Source of the DNA: Ephydatia muelleri
Taxonomy: Eukaryota; Porifera; Demospongiae; Spongillida; Spongillidae
NCBI GenBank assembly: GCA_013339895.1
Contig: JABACO010000003.1
Location: 5,358,537 to 5,422,536 of the forward strand
Reading direction: 5' to 3'
DNA: 64,000 nt
Positions 35,157 to 45,566 of this stretch are shown here, piece by piece. Positions within the stretch are counted from its first letter, which is position 1, and the number at the start of each line of letters is the position of its first letter. Both the position numbers and the translations under genes were made by a program. The notes under the pieces were generated by a model. That model did no database searches and had not been told where the DNA came from. It saw nothing but the letters and a program-made list of their open reading frames with translations.

Positions 35157-35374
35157 TATCACAGGGGAAGACGAGCTGATTATGAGCAGTGGGTGTAGAC
35201 ATCTCTAAAACACCAGCTTTGGGTGAAGAAAAGATTCAAGACCATGAAGGGGTGCACAGCCATCAGTTGCCTAGTTATCTAGATGAATTAATGTGGGGAG
35301 AGAGATACGGGGCTACCAGCGAGGGTGTGCAATATATATATGGATTGATTTTGACGTGTGACAATTTACAGTAA
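35157..35374 (+). pseudogene. ISXO2-like transposase fragment, C-terminal half
   Basis: The plus-strand pieces read HRGRRADYEQWV near 35161, then KKRFKTMKGCTA, and in another frame LPSYLDELMWGERYG at about 35266-35310. The last string closely resembles the SYLDEFMWRERYG end of ISXO2-like transposases. Stops and a frameshift separate the pieces. It is opposite in orientation to the N-terminal piece at 34813-35058, so the element has been rearranged. Confidence 0.6.
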
Positions 35375-35419
35375 TTTCTTCACTTTTTTCGTTACTTATT
35401 TAATCCACTTAACTCAGGT

Positions 35420-35530
35420 TTTGAGAGAGCAGCATGTTCAGTATCTATCCCGCGAAGTGATGCTTAATTGGTTGTTGATTTTCTAATGATATTCAACTAA
35501 TTATAAATTCATTGGGGCCGTCATTGATCC
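35420..35530. repeat. Dispersed repeat of about 110 bases, copy 1
   Basis: It shares GAGAGAGC(A/G)GCATGTTCAG, AGTATCTATCCC and ATTATAAATTCATTGGGGCC, in order, with 62933-63045. It is non-coding and of unknown type. Confidence 0.75.
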
Positions 35531-35772
35531 TACTCAGAGTACAACCACGACTACCAACACATCGCAAAGTACACTCAGCATAAACCATGCATGCTGCACA
35601 CCCAGATATGCACGGCATGAAATATTTTAATTCCGCGCATAATCGGTTATGCCATAAATAGAACAAAAGTCCTTCTTCATTGTATGGCTTGTAAAATGGC
35701 GACTGAAGTTGTTTTGTTGTGGTGGGTGTCAAGGCCCGTTGTTAGGGCGTACGTTATCATTTCCCTACTGTC

Positions 35773-36230
35773 CACAATTTCAATGGACCTTTGCCTTCTG
35801 ACGTCACAAATTGATTGATTGTGTTTGACACAACATAAGTCCTTATAGGAACTTCACGAAGAAACACAGCAAGTACTAAATTAATGCTAAATGAATGCCT
35901 GACTGTATTCCAAAATGAAGTACCTTCGCCAGTTACGGTGCAAATGTCACAGCGCTCACAAGTTACCGGAAGTTGCCCCCACAAAAATCGAAAAGCGCGA
36001 CTTCGCGTGTCTCATTAGCAACTTCCGCAATGTTTCGTTGCATACAAATCCCTTACAGAGCTTCATCGTGAAATACAACAAAAATGAAACGTGTGGTAAT
36101 TTACTTCTCAATAAAAATTTAGAAGGAAAAGCATGTAGGAGCTATGATGGTGAAGTTATACCATTTTTAAAGTTGCCCCCCCAAAATTCATGCGTGACGT
36201 CAAAGGCAAAAGGTCCATTGCCGCAAACGG
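35773..36230. mobile_element. Possible MITE with imperfect inverted ends
   Basis: CAATGGACCTTTGCC then TGACGTCA near the left end (35791-35815) is mirrored by TGACGTCAAAGGCAAAAGGTCCATTG near the right end. About 370 bases lie between. No target duplication was recognised. Confidence 0.35.
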
Positions 36231-36323
36231 CCGTGAGAGGGAGGGACTACTATGTAATCTATGCTATGACCACTTACCGCAAATGTGCTACATCACCCGA
36301 CACAGCCACTAATTAAAATCTAC

Positions 36324-37520
36324 ATGGAAGACTCGCATGGTATTGGAGGGTACGATTACGATTTCGTAGATCCCGTACCGGAGGACCTGGAGTGCGCCAT
36401 TTGCCTCCTCGCCGTTCGGGATCCACAACAGACGAAATGTTCGTGCGCAAAGCTCTACTGCAACTCCTGTATCTCCAGGCAGAAGGTGATGACCGGAAAG
36501 TGCCCTACGTGCCGCGAGTCATTGGACTCGTTTCCTGACGGGGCGAGCGCGCGTCGGGTGAAGAGACTGTTGGTGAGGTGCGTTAATAAGAATTGCTCGT
36601 GGAAGAACGAGCTGGGGAGTCTTGGAGAACATCTCGGCAGGTGCGAGTACACGGTCGTTCCTTGCAGTATGGGTTGCGGAGAGCAAGTGGTCCGGGGTGA
36701 GTTTAGTGCTCATCTTGACGGCAGTTGCGTCCTACGCCAATACCAGTGTCCCCATTGCAACGCGACCGGGACTTATCAGGCGATGACCGGACCCCATATC
36801 GACGAGTGCCCGCGCTTGAAAATAGCGTGCTCAAAACCGGGCTGTGGATTGATGGTTGAGAGGAGGGACATGGAGACTCACCTGTACGAGTGTGGCAAGC
36901 CGAAATTGCAGTGCGGGTACGCCATTGTTGGGTGTGGCTACATCGGTATTGAAGAGCGCCTCAAGGATCATTATCAGGAGGCTATTCAAAGCCACCTGTT
37001 TCTTGCAGTAGAGGCCTTCAGACCTCGCCACGTCGCTCCAGTTGTCCTCAAGATGGAAATGTTTGACATTCAGGGTCCAAGTAAGTTTTGGACTAGTCCA
37101 CCATTCTATTCTCATGTGTCAGGGTACAAGCTGTGTCTTAGGATCAGCGCTAGTGGTTATGGTGAGGGCAAGGGCACACATGTATCTGTGTACGTAGGCA
37201 TCATGAAGGGAGAGAATGATGACAAACTGGCTTGGCCACTCAGGGCTAAATTCAGAGTTGCTTTGCTAAACCAGTTGGACGATAGTCGTCATTTTGAAAG
37301 ACATTTTGTGATGGACTCAAATGAATCTAAAAAGTACAACAGCAGAGTGAGGGATGCGGAGAGAAGTCCCTACCCCTGGGGCGAACCTACATTCATCTCA
37401 CACAAAGAGTTGCTGGAAAGAGAGAATGGAGCAATCTACTATGTGGATAATGCTGCATTTTTTAAAGTGGAAGTAGAGGTACTAGCAGCTTGTAAACCAT
37501 GGCTCATGGCTATCAACTAG
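36324..37520 (+). CDS. RING / TRAF-type zinc finger / MATH domain protein (TRAF-like)
   Basis: An intronless gene of 398 residues, predicted to be a cytoplasmic signalling adaptor or E3 ubiquitin ligase of the TRAF-like type. The RING finger occupies residues 24-63 (C24, C27, C39, C41, C46, C49, C60, C63); the position normally held by His is Cys41. TRAF-type Cys/His repeats follow at about 85-225, with pairs such as NKNCSW...H...C and GCGEQV...H. A MATH/TRAF-C domain covers about 245-395 (WTSPPFYSHVSGYKLCLRIS, then THVSVYVGIMKGENDDKLAWP, ending in the FKVEVEVL strand). No coiled coil is obvious between the fingers and MATH. The ATG at 36324 is chosen because the duplicated copy at 641-643 starts at the equivalent codon; an in-frame ATG 13 codons upstream exists. 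E2 binding may be affected by the Cys-for-His change. Confidence 0.93.
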   Translation: MEDSHGIGGYDYDFVDPVPEDLECAICLLAVRDPQQTKCSCAKLYCNSCISRQKVMTGKCPTCRESLDSFPDGASARRVKRLLVRCVNKNCSWKNELGSLGEHLGRCEYTVVPCSMGCGEQVVRGEFSAHLDGSCVLRQYQCPHCNATGTYQAMTGPHIDECPRLKIACSKPGCGLMVERRDMETHLYECGKPKLQCGYAIVGCGYIGIEERLKDHYQEAIQSHLFLAVEAFRPRHVAPVVLKMEMFDIQGPSKFWTSPPFYSHVSGYKLCLRISASGYGEGKGTHVSVYVGIMKGENDDKLAWPLRAKFRVALLNQLDDSRHFERHFVMDSNESKKYNSRVRDAERSPYPWGEPTFISHKELLERENGAIYYVDNAAFFKVEVEVLAACKPWLMAIN

Positions 37521-39223
37521 TGAGGGGTAATTTGGGTGTACGCCTGTATATATGTAGAAGTTATGACAATGTACATGTTGGATACCTTATGCTGTGTGTA
37601 ATGCATGAGATTGCTTTGGAGCTAGTGCGCGGCATGTCCATATAGTTACAGGGTACCTTCATCGTATAATGTGGCTAAATGTACTCAAAAATCTTATCCT
37701 TGTTTTGTGTTGTGTACTGTGGGCCATTTTAAGCCTCAACTTTCCTAAATCTATACATATGGTTTTTGATGATGCATGCAGCCTCATGGGCTGGACTGCC
37801 AGCATTTCTTGCAGTCACCTATAGTCTGGTAGCGATACACAGTGGGGTTGTTTAAAACCCCTCTTGGCAAACTTCATTTCAATCTGTCTTGTGGTGGCCA
37901 ACCGTTCTTGCTTCTAAATGTGGGATTTCTTTTCAATGAAGCAGAAATTTTGCATCAATTAAATATACGCAACATTAGGAGTAATTAAAGCCCACCTCTA
38001 CTTTTCTTGTGTACACGTATGCTAGTTCATATTGTTACACATCCTAAAGTAATCCAAATATATATGGGTTACCAAAAACAACTATTTGTGCCTGTTAAAT
38101 ATTGAACATCAAATACATTTTAATTTTGTATTGAAAACCCCTTTACATTATGAAGAGTCATACGCTATGCAAAATGTGCAACATTAACATGGACATAATT
38201 ACTATGGTGCCTATGCTCATATTTAACTCTTTCACAGGCAACAGAGCAATATTGCGCCGCATTTGCTATACTAAAGCCACTCTGTTTATCTAAACAGTTA
38301 ACACTTTGTAGTCAACAACATATTGACCAGTTGTTTCCTGGTGATATAGTATAAGTTGTTTGCAAACTGTGTTTTCCTGCAACGCTGAAATGCTTAATTT
38401 GCATTACATGTGTACCATGCACAAGAATTGGGTTTGCCCTCGAAGGAGTTAATTAGTAGCAAATAATATCATGTACATCCTAATATGATGCCTCCAAGAC
38501 GATATATGAAGTTGTTGTAGCACAACAGCACAGCATTATTTGTTTACTTATTGACTATCAATGCAATAGCTATTGTAATAATATTAGTAACAATAATGAG
38601 AGAAATGCTATGTTTTGTGGCAATGTCGAAATCCACGCGGGTACGGTTAACTCTTTGGACGCCATGCTAGTTCATATATGCATGCATGCATATACAGACA
38701 ACCGTTATGAATTCTTAAAATCAAATTGTGAAAGATGACTTCACTAATGCTATTTATTCCCCAGAACAGGAGAATGTGTATCCCACATTACTGTAGTACA
38801 ACATGTTTAAAATGCCAGTTCATTCCATCTCCGTCTGCCTTTTAATAAGTATGGTTTGTTACAACTGTATGTGCGAGGTAATGATGGACACGTACACCCC
38901 AGTGCCCCACCTGGGTTTGACTTCAGCTTCTACATGGCTGGTTTACACGCATGTCACTGAATTGTATGTTTGTCAATGTACATCACGGTATTCAAACTGA
39001 ATCTTTGTAATAAACACAACACTGACATGCTTCATACAGATGATTTGATGGTTGTGTGAGAATGCATGTATATATGCACTTGGCGTTCAAGATACGTTTT
39101 GATGTTCTGTTCACAAAATCTTTCAATATTGACACACTTTTAATCATAAGTGTGTTGAAGTTGTTGCTGCAACTTATTTCTACGTCAAATATCTATACAT
39201 GTAATTATAACTTATCACTCCAG
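37521..39223. other. No gene recognised
   Basis: AT-rich 3' flank of the TRAF-like gene. No RNA gene or transposon boundary was recognised before the retroelement fragment at 39224. Confidence 0.5.
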
Positions 39224-39740
39224 ACCATGACCACAGTAGACCCGCAGATGTCCTCGTCCAAAATTGGTCACTGGGCAAGCCTGCAGCCTTTGACTTCTGT
39301 GTGACCTCTCCGCTAAATTCACTTATCCTTTCGGAAGCGGGAGTGTCTTCAGGAGTGGCGGCTCAGGCCTCAGAGATAAGAAAACACAACAGTAATGACG
39401 CTAAATGTGTGGCATCCCTTTGGTTGTCGAGACGTACGGAGCATGGGGTCAAGAGGCAGTTAAAACTTTTGCGCAGTTGGCATCCAGGCTGGCAATTGCA
39501 TGCTCCAAGCCTAAATCAGTCGTCATAAATGAGATTTACGGAAGGCTTAACACCTGCCTCATGAGATCCATTTCTTCGGCTATCCTCACCAGGATTGTGC
39601 CCTCATGAATTGTTATGTGTATGTAATTGTGCGTCAGTGTATTTTATATTGCATATCTTTATTGTAACAATAACATTTAGATTATTAAAAAGCAATGATT
39701 ATTTTCAAAAAATAAAATAAAATAAAAATCACTTCTTGTG
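39224..39740 (+). pseudogene. 5'-truncated copy of the Cys-rich/RT element, C-terminal end and A-rich tail
   Basis: It reads RPADVL...NW..LGKPAAFD near 39238-39297, then in shifted frames RKHNSNDAKC and PLVVETYGAWGQEA. These match the last 130 residues of the element at 5673-8685 in order. At least one frameshift lies near 39405. The coding homology ends at the TGA at 39606-39608, and an A-rich tail (AAAATAAAATAAAAT) lies near 39708-39730, as in target-primed retrotransposition. It is a separate, dead insertion. Confidence 0.85.
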
Positions 39741-40035
39741 AGTCCTTTACACCACCTTTTTAAATGAACCATTCAGCGATTCCGGCCAAGTTCTTAGAAC
39801 ACCAAGGTGCCCAGAGAGGTAAGTTCTCAATGACAGGGCCTGGTTATGCTTAGCTGCTAATCTCGAGCAGTAATGCAGCGAATTTTAACCACTAACTGTG
39901 AAAAAGGTGATGCCGACGACTTTTGATCGACGAGATACATATTTAGCTCACGTCTATACTGTATGTAGTGGCTGCGAAGCGTCTACCATACTGAATTAGC
40001 ATATTGGTAGTTTTTACAAAACGTATTACATTTAT

Positions 40036-40127
40036 TACATGTGGGTCAGTTTCCACGAAAATGGCCCTTCGCTATATATATATAATTATATAGCGAAGGG
40101 CCATTTTCGCGGAAACTGACCCATGTA
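40036..40127. mobile_element. 92-base foldback MITE
   Basis: TACATGTGGGTCAGTTTCC pairs with GGAAACTGACCCATGTA, and the pairing continues through AAAATGGCCCTTCGCTATAT to a TATA-rich centre, giving an almost perfect hairpin. Confidence 0.85.
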
Positions 40128-40149
40128 TTTATAGTCAAACTAATTACCG

Positions 40150-40240
40150 GTACATGTATAAAATTGGTCCGCGTGCCCTACTTTTTTGGCAAATTCGGTA
40201 AAGTGAGCTAATAGTAATACCAGAATCGACGAAGGTAAGT
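40150..40240 (+). promoter_or_regulatory. Orphan copy of the membrane-protein first exon and donor
   Basis: AATACCAGAATCGACGAAG followed by GTAAGTTTGGAAA (donor at 40235) matches the region before the paralogue at 60785 (ACACCAGAATTTACGAAAG, then GTAAGTTTGGAAA) and, less closely, 45545-45566. No matching coding exon follows here. It is inferred to be the leader exon of a lost or moved family member. Confidence 0.45.
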
Positions 40241-41606
40241 TTGGAAATCATTGTTTGTTGCTACAAATATCTTTGGTTACAACGTCACTAACAATGCCAG
40301 CATAATTAATATCCGTTTCGTTGCTGCTGTGTACAAACGCGTTTTGCATTTCTGTTAGCTTTCGGCGTTTTCCAGTTAGTTTGGGTTCATGTACTCAAAT
40401 CGCCGTCACGATTGTCTACTTGGATTACAAAACGAAATGCTATTCGCGTGGTTTACAAGGCCCCAACAATCGAAATGATCATGCAAACGACTCTATTCAC
40501 AGCGCGCAGTGTATATCAATCGGCGCTTTAACGTGTCTAATAGTTGGCGCTTAAGCGCTTTCGTTTCGGGTCCAACGCGTTGGCAAACGATTCCGTTATA
40601 TAAGCGTTGTGTTTGCGTTAGTGCATTATGGGATAATGTTTTAGTTGTCCTCTACCTCGCGTGCCATGGAGTATTTGCGTCGTCAAGGTACGCAAGACTA
40701 AGTACATCCATATATGTAAAAGACTATAGGAACGGATCACGTGAGCATTCAGCTCGAGGAGCCGTTAATTGGGCTTTGCCCTCAAAGTTGCAGGTTGTTC
40801 GATCACGTTCATTTCCACACCCGGTTTCCGAAATGCATTTGTTTAGTGACTATTTGTCTAGCATTACACATGTACATATACTTGTAAATGTTTTATTATT
40901 ATTACTATTATTATTATTATTATTATTTTTTGGCAATATACATATTCTGAAACATTTCGTGGCTCATTCTGAAGCAAAAGGAATGAATAGAACACTTATG
41001 TAACTACCCGTATTGACAAAAACACTGGTTCTAAGCCACATTCGAATTGTCGCAGCGGTTTGAAAAATGACTACTTGTCTTGCACTACAATATTTTATTT
41101 CCCTTTTTTTGTGTGTGTGTTGTAATATACAACATTTCGCGCGATGGCTCTTCTGAAGCAATAAAGAAGGAATTGAAAAAACAAAAACAAAAAAAACAAC
41201 AACTTACTAACAAAAGTAATTATGCAGTAAGGTATTACCATTACTGTTCAAACCTGTCTAATGTATAAGCTTCTTGAAGGCTTGGAAAGTAATATTAAGA
41301 CCCCTATGCTGCATCATCATAGCTAGTCCAGCTTATCTCATTGCACACAAATTAACTTTTGAATGCCAAGTGCGTACATGCATGCATGCCACACAACCTT
41401 TACACCATTCATGCATGAGTTAGATACTGGGTGCAAAAATGTGTTGATCAGTCACAGCTCAATGATGCTTGCTGCATTTGGAACCTTATAAGTCCATGCA
41501 CAAAGTAATTATGTTTCCTCTCACACTGGCTAAAGAACCCCATTATTCAGATGATTTCACAAATGCATCACTTCAATAGTCCATGCAAGAACAAGAATGC
41601 GTAGCT
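40241..41606. other. No gene recognised
   Basis: Contains a (TTA)n tract near 40894-40930 and A-rich stretches. Open frames are short and resemble no family. Confidence 0.4.
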
Positions 41607-41685
41607 GTCACGTGCCCGGGAAAAAATTGGTCCGGGCGGACCACTTGTCGCTGCCAAAATTGGTCCAACCCCGGACCACTTTTGG

Positions 41686-42468
41686 TTACCAAAAGTGGTC
41701 CGGGTTGCCAAAGTGGTCCGGGTTGCCAAAGTGGTCCGGGTGGATTAACTTGTAGGAAACAGTTCCTTGCATTTTAATTGTTCTATGTAACTGTGTTTTT
41801 TTTTTTTTTTTTGCATTGTGGCAAGAAAGTCGATCAACAGTATCTACATGAATATGTGCATGATGCAATACTGCAGTCTTAATGGCTAATGAATTGTCTT
41901 GCGTAATATAGTATTGTAGTTTATTTCCAGCCTTTCCTAGTGCTCTAGGATGAATATGAACATTTATACATACGATAACGAATGGGTTAATATGTGATAA
42001 ATATGTAAGCATGTTGTACATTTTCTTAACAGTTTCAAAATGATAGATGCATTCGTCTTGATGAGGGTCATCTCTCACTTGGTCTGGTAAATGTTTTTGC
42101 CATTTGCCACATTGTCCGTACACATATATTATATAGACATTTGGAGCAAACAGGCTGTTGCTATCTGTCGCCCAGGTTCCTAACACTTGCATTCCCGAAC
42201 GTTGTACATAGCACTCCATAGGCTCATTAGGAGGTAGAAGGCAGGAAAGTTTAGGGTGTGAGAAATTCTGAATCATATATGTAGTGATGAGTAAACGGAT
42301 TTTGTTATGGTATTCTTGGGATCCAGTCACAGCAAGAGCGATTGACCGAAAAAAGCAATTACCATTAGGTTTAATCTTTGCCATTGCTGAAGGGCACTTT
42401 GATACAGGAACCACCAGTGGCTGGAATAAATGAGTGGAGTGGTTTCCAGTAATGTACTCCAATCTCAA
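41686..42468 (-). CDS. OTU-like cysteine protease domain protein of the transposon
   Basis: A frame of 260 residues. The motif PNGNCFFRSIALAVTGSQEY near residues 34-53 matches the catalytic Cys loop of OTU deubiquitinases (usually GDGNCLFR); the Asp before Gly-Asn-Cys is Asn here. It is followed by HNKIRLLITTY and later by GTWATDSNSLFAPNVYIIYV, matching the helix and strand preceding the catalytic His region. The His segment is unclear (IYHFETVKK). The last 40 residues run into the terminal inverted repeat (repeated HPDHFG). The frame overlaps the upstream one by four bases (ATGA), so it may be a separate protein or a frameshifted continuation. A role in removing ubiquitin or ubiquitin-like tags during transposition is inferred only. 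Confidence 0.65.
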   Translation of the reverse strand: MRLEYITGNHSTHLFQPLVVPVSKCPSAMAKIKPNGNCFFRSIALAVTGSQEYHNKIRLLITTYMIQNFSHPKLSCLLPPNEPMECYVQRSGMQVLGTWATDSNSLFAPNVYIIYVYGQCGKWQKHLPDQVRDDPHQDECIYHFETVKKMYNMLTYLSHINPFVIVCINVHIHPRALGKAGNKLQYYITQDNSLAIKTAVLHHAHIHVDTVDRLSCHNAKKKKKTQLHRTIKMQGTVSYKLIHPDHFGNPDHFGNPDHFW

Positions 42469-43130
42469 TCATTTGCATTGTTCCTGTTGCAAACAGGTTT
42501 GTAGTTTATCACATCTCTTTCTTCTTCATAGACTACTTCAACAGCTTGTTTTATACACTGTTCATTGCACCACAGTAAAATATTCACAGTAACATCCATA
42601 TCATTGCATACATCCATATCATTGCATACATCCATATCATTGCATACATCCATATCATTGCAAACATCCATATCATTGCATACATCCATATCATTGCATA
42701 CATCCATATCATTGCATACATCCATATCATTGCATACATCCATATCATTGCATACATCCATATCATTGCATACATCCATATCATTGCATACACTTCTCTT
42801 GGCATAGACACATTCTAAACTGTCAAGATCAAATGCAGACATTAGGTAATATTTTGTGCCAAGCACATGCACAGTTTGATATGAACTATTTGATGATCTG
42901 CACCGCAATTGAAGCAGTTGAACAGCTTTAACCAGTCTATGTGCACTGTTAATGTAGGTGTAAACTTTCTTTATGAATTTGTCAAATTTTTCCTGTAGAT
43001 CCTCATTCACAATGACAATGTTTCCTCCAAAAGCTTCTTTGAGTGGTGCTTTACCACAAAATGCTCTGTATTCAATCCAAAGAGACACATCGAGATTCTT
43101 ACTCAGTGCATCTTCACCTCTGCAAGTCAA
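42465..43130 (-). CDS. Transposon frame with 11 tandem hexapeptide repeats
   Basis: A frame of 221 residues. Open reading continues upstream of the first Met (RTKELTCRGEDALS), so it is probably an exon of a longer gene rather than an independent start. Residues 1-115 have no recognised domain. They are followed by about 11 copies of VCNDMD (plus strand 42593-42796), then VTVNILLWCNEQCI and a stop four bases past the start of the OTU frame. The domain may link the integrase and OTU parts. Function unknown. Confidence 0.5.
   Translation of the reverse strand: MTCRGEDALSKNLDVSLWIEYRAFCGKAPLKEAFGGNIVIVNEDLQEKFDKFIKKVYTYINSAHRLVKAVQLLQLRCRSSNSSYQTVHVLGTKYYLMSAFDLDSLECVYAKRSVCNDMDVCNDMDVCNDMDVCNDMDVCNDMDVCNDMDVCNDMDVCNDMDVCNDMDVCNDMDVCNDMDVTVNILLWCNEQCIKQAVEVVYEEERDVINYKPVCNRNNAND
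42593..42796. repeat. 18-base in-frame minisatellite, about 11 copies
   Basis: The unit CATCCATATCATTGCATA repeats with only one substitution (CAAA for CATA near 42661). Because 18 is a multiple of three, the minus-strand frame stays open whatever the copy number. Confidence 0.95.
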
Positions 43131-43540
43131 TTCTTTTGTCCTACACGTATGTATTCATAATAAAAGAGAATACATAGCACACAAAGTATCATAAATTAGA
43201 ACTTACCTCAAATTCATTATCACCTCCTTGGGGGCAAACTGCAATGACCATGCACCAGTCCCCCCATAGGCGGAGAAGGCTGGATGGGTAAAGCTGTTCC
43301 TGATTCATATCTGCTTGTACCCTGGCACTGTTGTGGATCTTCTTGTTTTAAAATCTTTGCTGCTGTAATGGAACTACTATTTCTGTACTGCAAGTCTCTG
43401 TAGGAACAATATTGCTTACATGTATGCCTGGCACTTGTTTCAAGACCACCATGCTTTACTTTATATGGCTTGAGGTAAGCACTGCTAATTCTTTCAATGG
43501 TGCTGGACTTATCACCTACAAGTTGAAGTCTATACATTCC

Positions 43541-44020
43541 CTTGCATGCTATGACATTTGGTTATAAGATAAGGTCTGATACATATGAGTGCTCTTATCT
43601 GGTAGTGGAATAGCATCAACAATAATCACTTATTGTAAGGGTATACTTGTTTCCTTCGGTAGACACAGGATTCTGTGGTCCTACAAAGTCAATACCCACA
43701 TGAAACCACGGAGATTTTACTGTTATTGGATTTAGCTGGGGGGTTTGTGTCATTGGTCTTCGGTTTGCTCTTTGACAGGTATCACAGGAGCGTATCTATT
43801 GGAATAATAATAAAACTGATGTACCTATAAGGTGGAATTTTAACGATTAACTTGCCATTTCTTTCACATCGTTGACAACCCCACTCCATATGAAACGTTC
43901 TGTGATCCTAGCAATTGTTTTCTTCTCTCCCATGTGGCCGGCTGTTGGGTCAAAGTGACAGGCTTCTAAAATCTTCAGCTGTTCCCGGCGGTTCTCACTA
44001 ACTGAACTCCCACAACCTGC
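43541..44020 (-). pseudogene. Integrase-like (H2C2 plus rve start) exons of the transposon, catalytic core incomplete
   Basis: One exon, from the acceptor at 44017, gives LKILEACHFDPTAGHMGEKK and RFIWSGVVNDVKEMA. A short intron of about 50 bases is followed by RSCDTCQRANRRP, completing the H-x-H-C-x2-C finger, and then by WFHVGIDFVGP and KYTLTISDY, the start of a Gypsy-type integrase core with its first catalytic Asp. The frame then breaks, a short piece VDAIPLPDK follows, and at 43537 another frame gives YRLQLVGDK and AYLKPYK, like an integrase C-terminal end. The second Asp and the Glu of the D,D35E triad are not seen, so the copy is probably defective. Confidence 0.7.
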
Positions 44021-44844
44021 AAGTTTAATTTACACACAATACAAATAGTGAATTGTTTTGCGATAGTGTCCATGCGGCGTACGTACTTTGCCCTTCTTTT
44101 TTTTCTTGAAATACATCACACCTTCTCGAATAACGTACATGGCGGCTATTCTTTGTATTGAATATGTGTTGTTACAGTAATAAAACAGGAATAATAATCA
44201 TATATGTAATTAACATTCATGAAGGGGAATATGGAAGCATCTCAGCAGGATGGCTCTAGCATTCTGCCGCATTAACGTGATTGAACGTATCATTAGACCC
44301 CGATGGGTCTTTTCTGACAGATATTGAAACACCGCTTGTACCAGATTCCGATTGTTAGTACCTGAAGAGGTTGCATCATCTCCGAACTGCTCTAAACTGT
44401 CGTTCATATTTTGAAAATGCCACGTGAGGTGTTTATAAATATATTGGTGATGTATTATAATGAACCGTTAGTTAGCAAAGAGTGATTTCATACAACAATT
44501 AAAATGCTAGGAACCGTTTCCTACACCTGGATCACGTTTGGCAACCCGGACCACTTTTGGTAACCAAAGGCTTGGAGTTAACCACAATACCATATATGTC
44601 TCTTTGCAATTGCGGAAGACAATGTATTAGCCATTATTGTTGACTTTCTTGCCACAATGCATAAAACACAGTTACATAGAACAATTAAAATGCAAAGAAC
44701 TGTTTCCTACAAGTTAAAACACCCGGACCACTTTTGGCAACCCGGACCACTTTTGATAACCAAGCCGTCCGAGGTCGGACCAATTTTGGCAGTGAATAGT
44801 AGTCCGCCGGGACCAATTTTTGCCAGGACCAATTTTCGCGTGAC

Positions 44845-45489
44845 ATAGGCCAGATCAGTGCAGTATATGATTGCCTGTTCACTCCCCCCCTTTTTGCAAG
44901 TTCGCATTATGGGTTGTTGCAACAAAAGGCCAGCTGGTTATAATGGACACACAAAATGAGCTTACAAACCGGGACCACTTATGTTCAAACATTTGTATGA
45001 CTATGTGGTTACATGCATGTCAGTATTGCACTTGCATGCATATTCAAAGTGATTCTGATCAACACAATATAGCACACAGCACTGCATGAATGGTGAGGCA
45101 GATAATTCTCGTTTTGTGAGCATGCATGTATATATGCACTTGGCGTTCAAAGGGTTAAACAAAGAAATGCTACCAACAGGCACAATGAGCCCATTGTGTG
45201 GATTATGACAAAGGTCACGGACTTCCCCTATTAATAAAAATGTTCTGTTCTGCCTGTAGCCAACTAGGATCGATCTCCATTCAGTAAACATTAAATGCAG
45301 CATGTTTCTTCCAAGTGGTTATTTCCCATGGCTAGTGGCTCGTAAGTAAACATCCTTGGATACGACTTGAAGCAACATGATCAGTTATGCGACCATTTCA
45401 TTAGCATATGGATCATACAACTGCTAAGTAAATAATAGTACACCTGCATGTGTACATGTTTCACGCACACCTTGTTATTAAAACAACCA
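44845..45489. other. No gene recognised
   Basis: The word TGCATGTATATATGCACTTGGCGTTCAA near 45123 is shared with about 39063, marking a dispersed repeat. No coding sequence was recognised. Confidence 0.4.
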
Positions 45490-45566
45490 ATACGCCGGCG
45501 AATTAAGCATGGTTGGACGCTTTGTAGCCGCTATAGTATAGAAGTGAAGACCAGATTTGGCGAAAG
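45490..45566 (+). promoter_or_regulatory. Putative untranslated first exon of membrane-protein gene 1
   Basis: GCATGGTTGGACGCTTTGTAG and CAGATTTGGCGAAAG with the donor GTAAAT at 45567 resemble 60420-60492 before the paralogue. The matching acceptor would be CAACAG at 46810-46815, just before ATG 46819. This is inferred from paralogue conservation. Confidence 0.5.

Larger units (their letters stand above)
41607..44844 (-). mobile_element. TIR DNA transposon of about 3.24 kb with integrase-like and OTU-like genes
   Basis: The ends are inverted repeats of about 210-235 bases (41607-41840 and 44637-44844), both starting GTCACG and carrying several CCGGACCAC or GGACCAATTTT words. Genes inside read on the minus strand: an H2C2 zinc-binding plus integrase-like region (43541-44020), an unassigned frame with a hexapeptide repeat, and an OTU-like frame. 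The integrase-plus-OTU layout recalls what I remember of Ginger-type cut-and-paste elements, which are related to Gypsy integrases. No exact target duplication was identified. A partial extra copy of the right end lies at 44500-44575. Confidence 0.75.

Noticed and set aside
42565..42811. Frames of HTSISL or MIWMYA repeats
   Set aside because: Other-frame readings of the 18-base minisatellite; the VCNDMD frame is the open one embedded in longer coding sequence.
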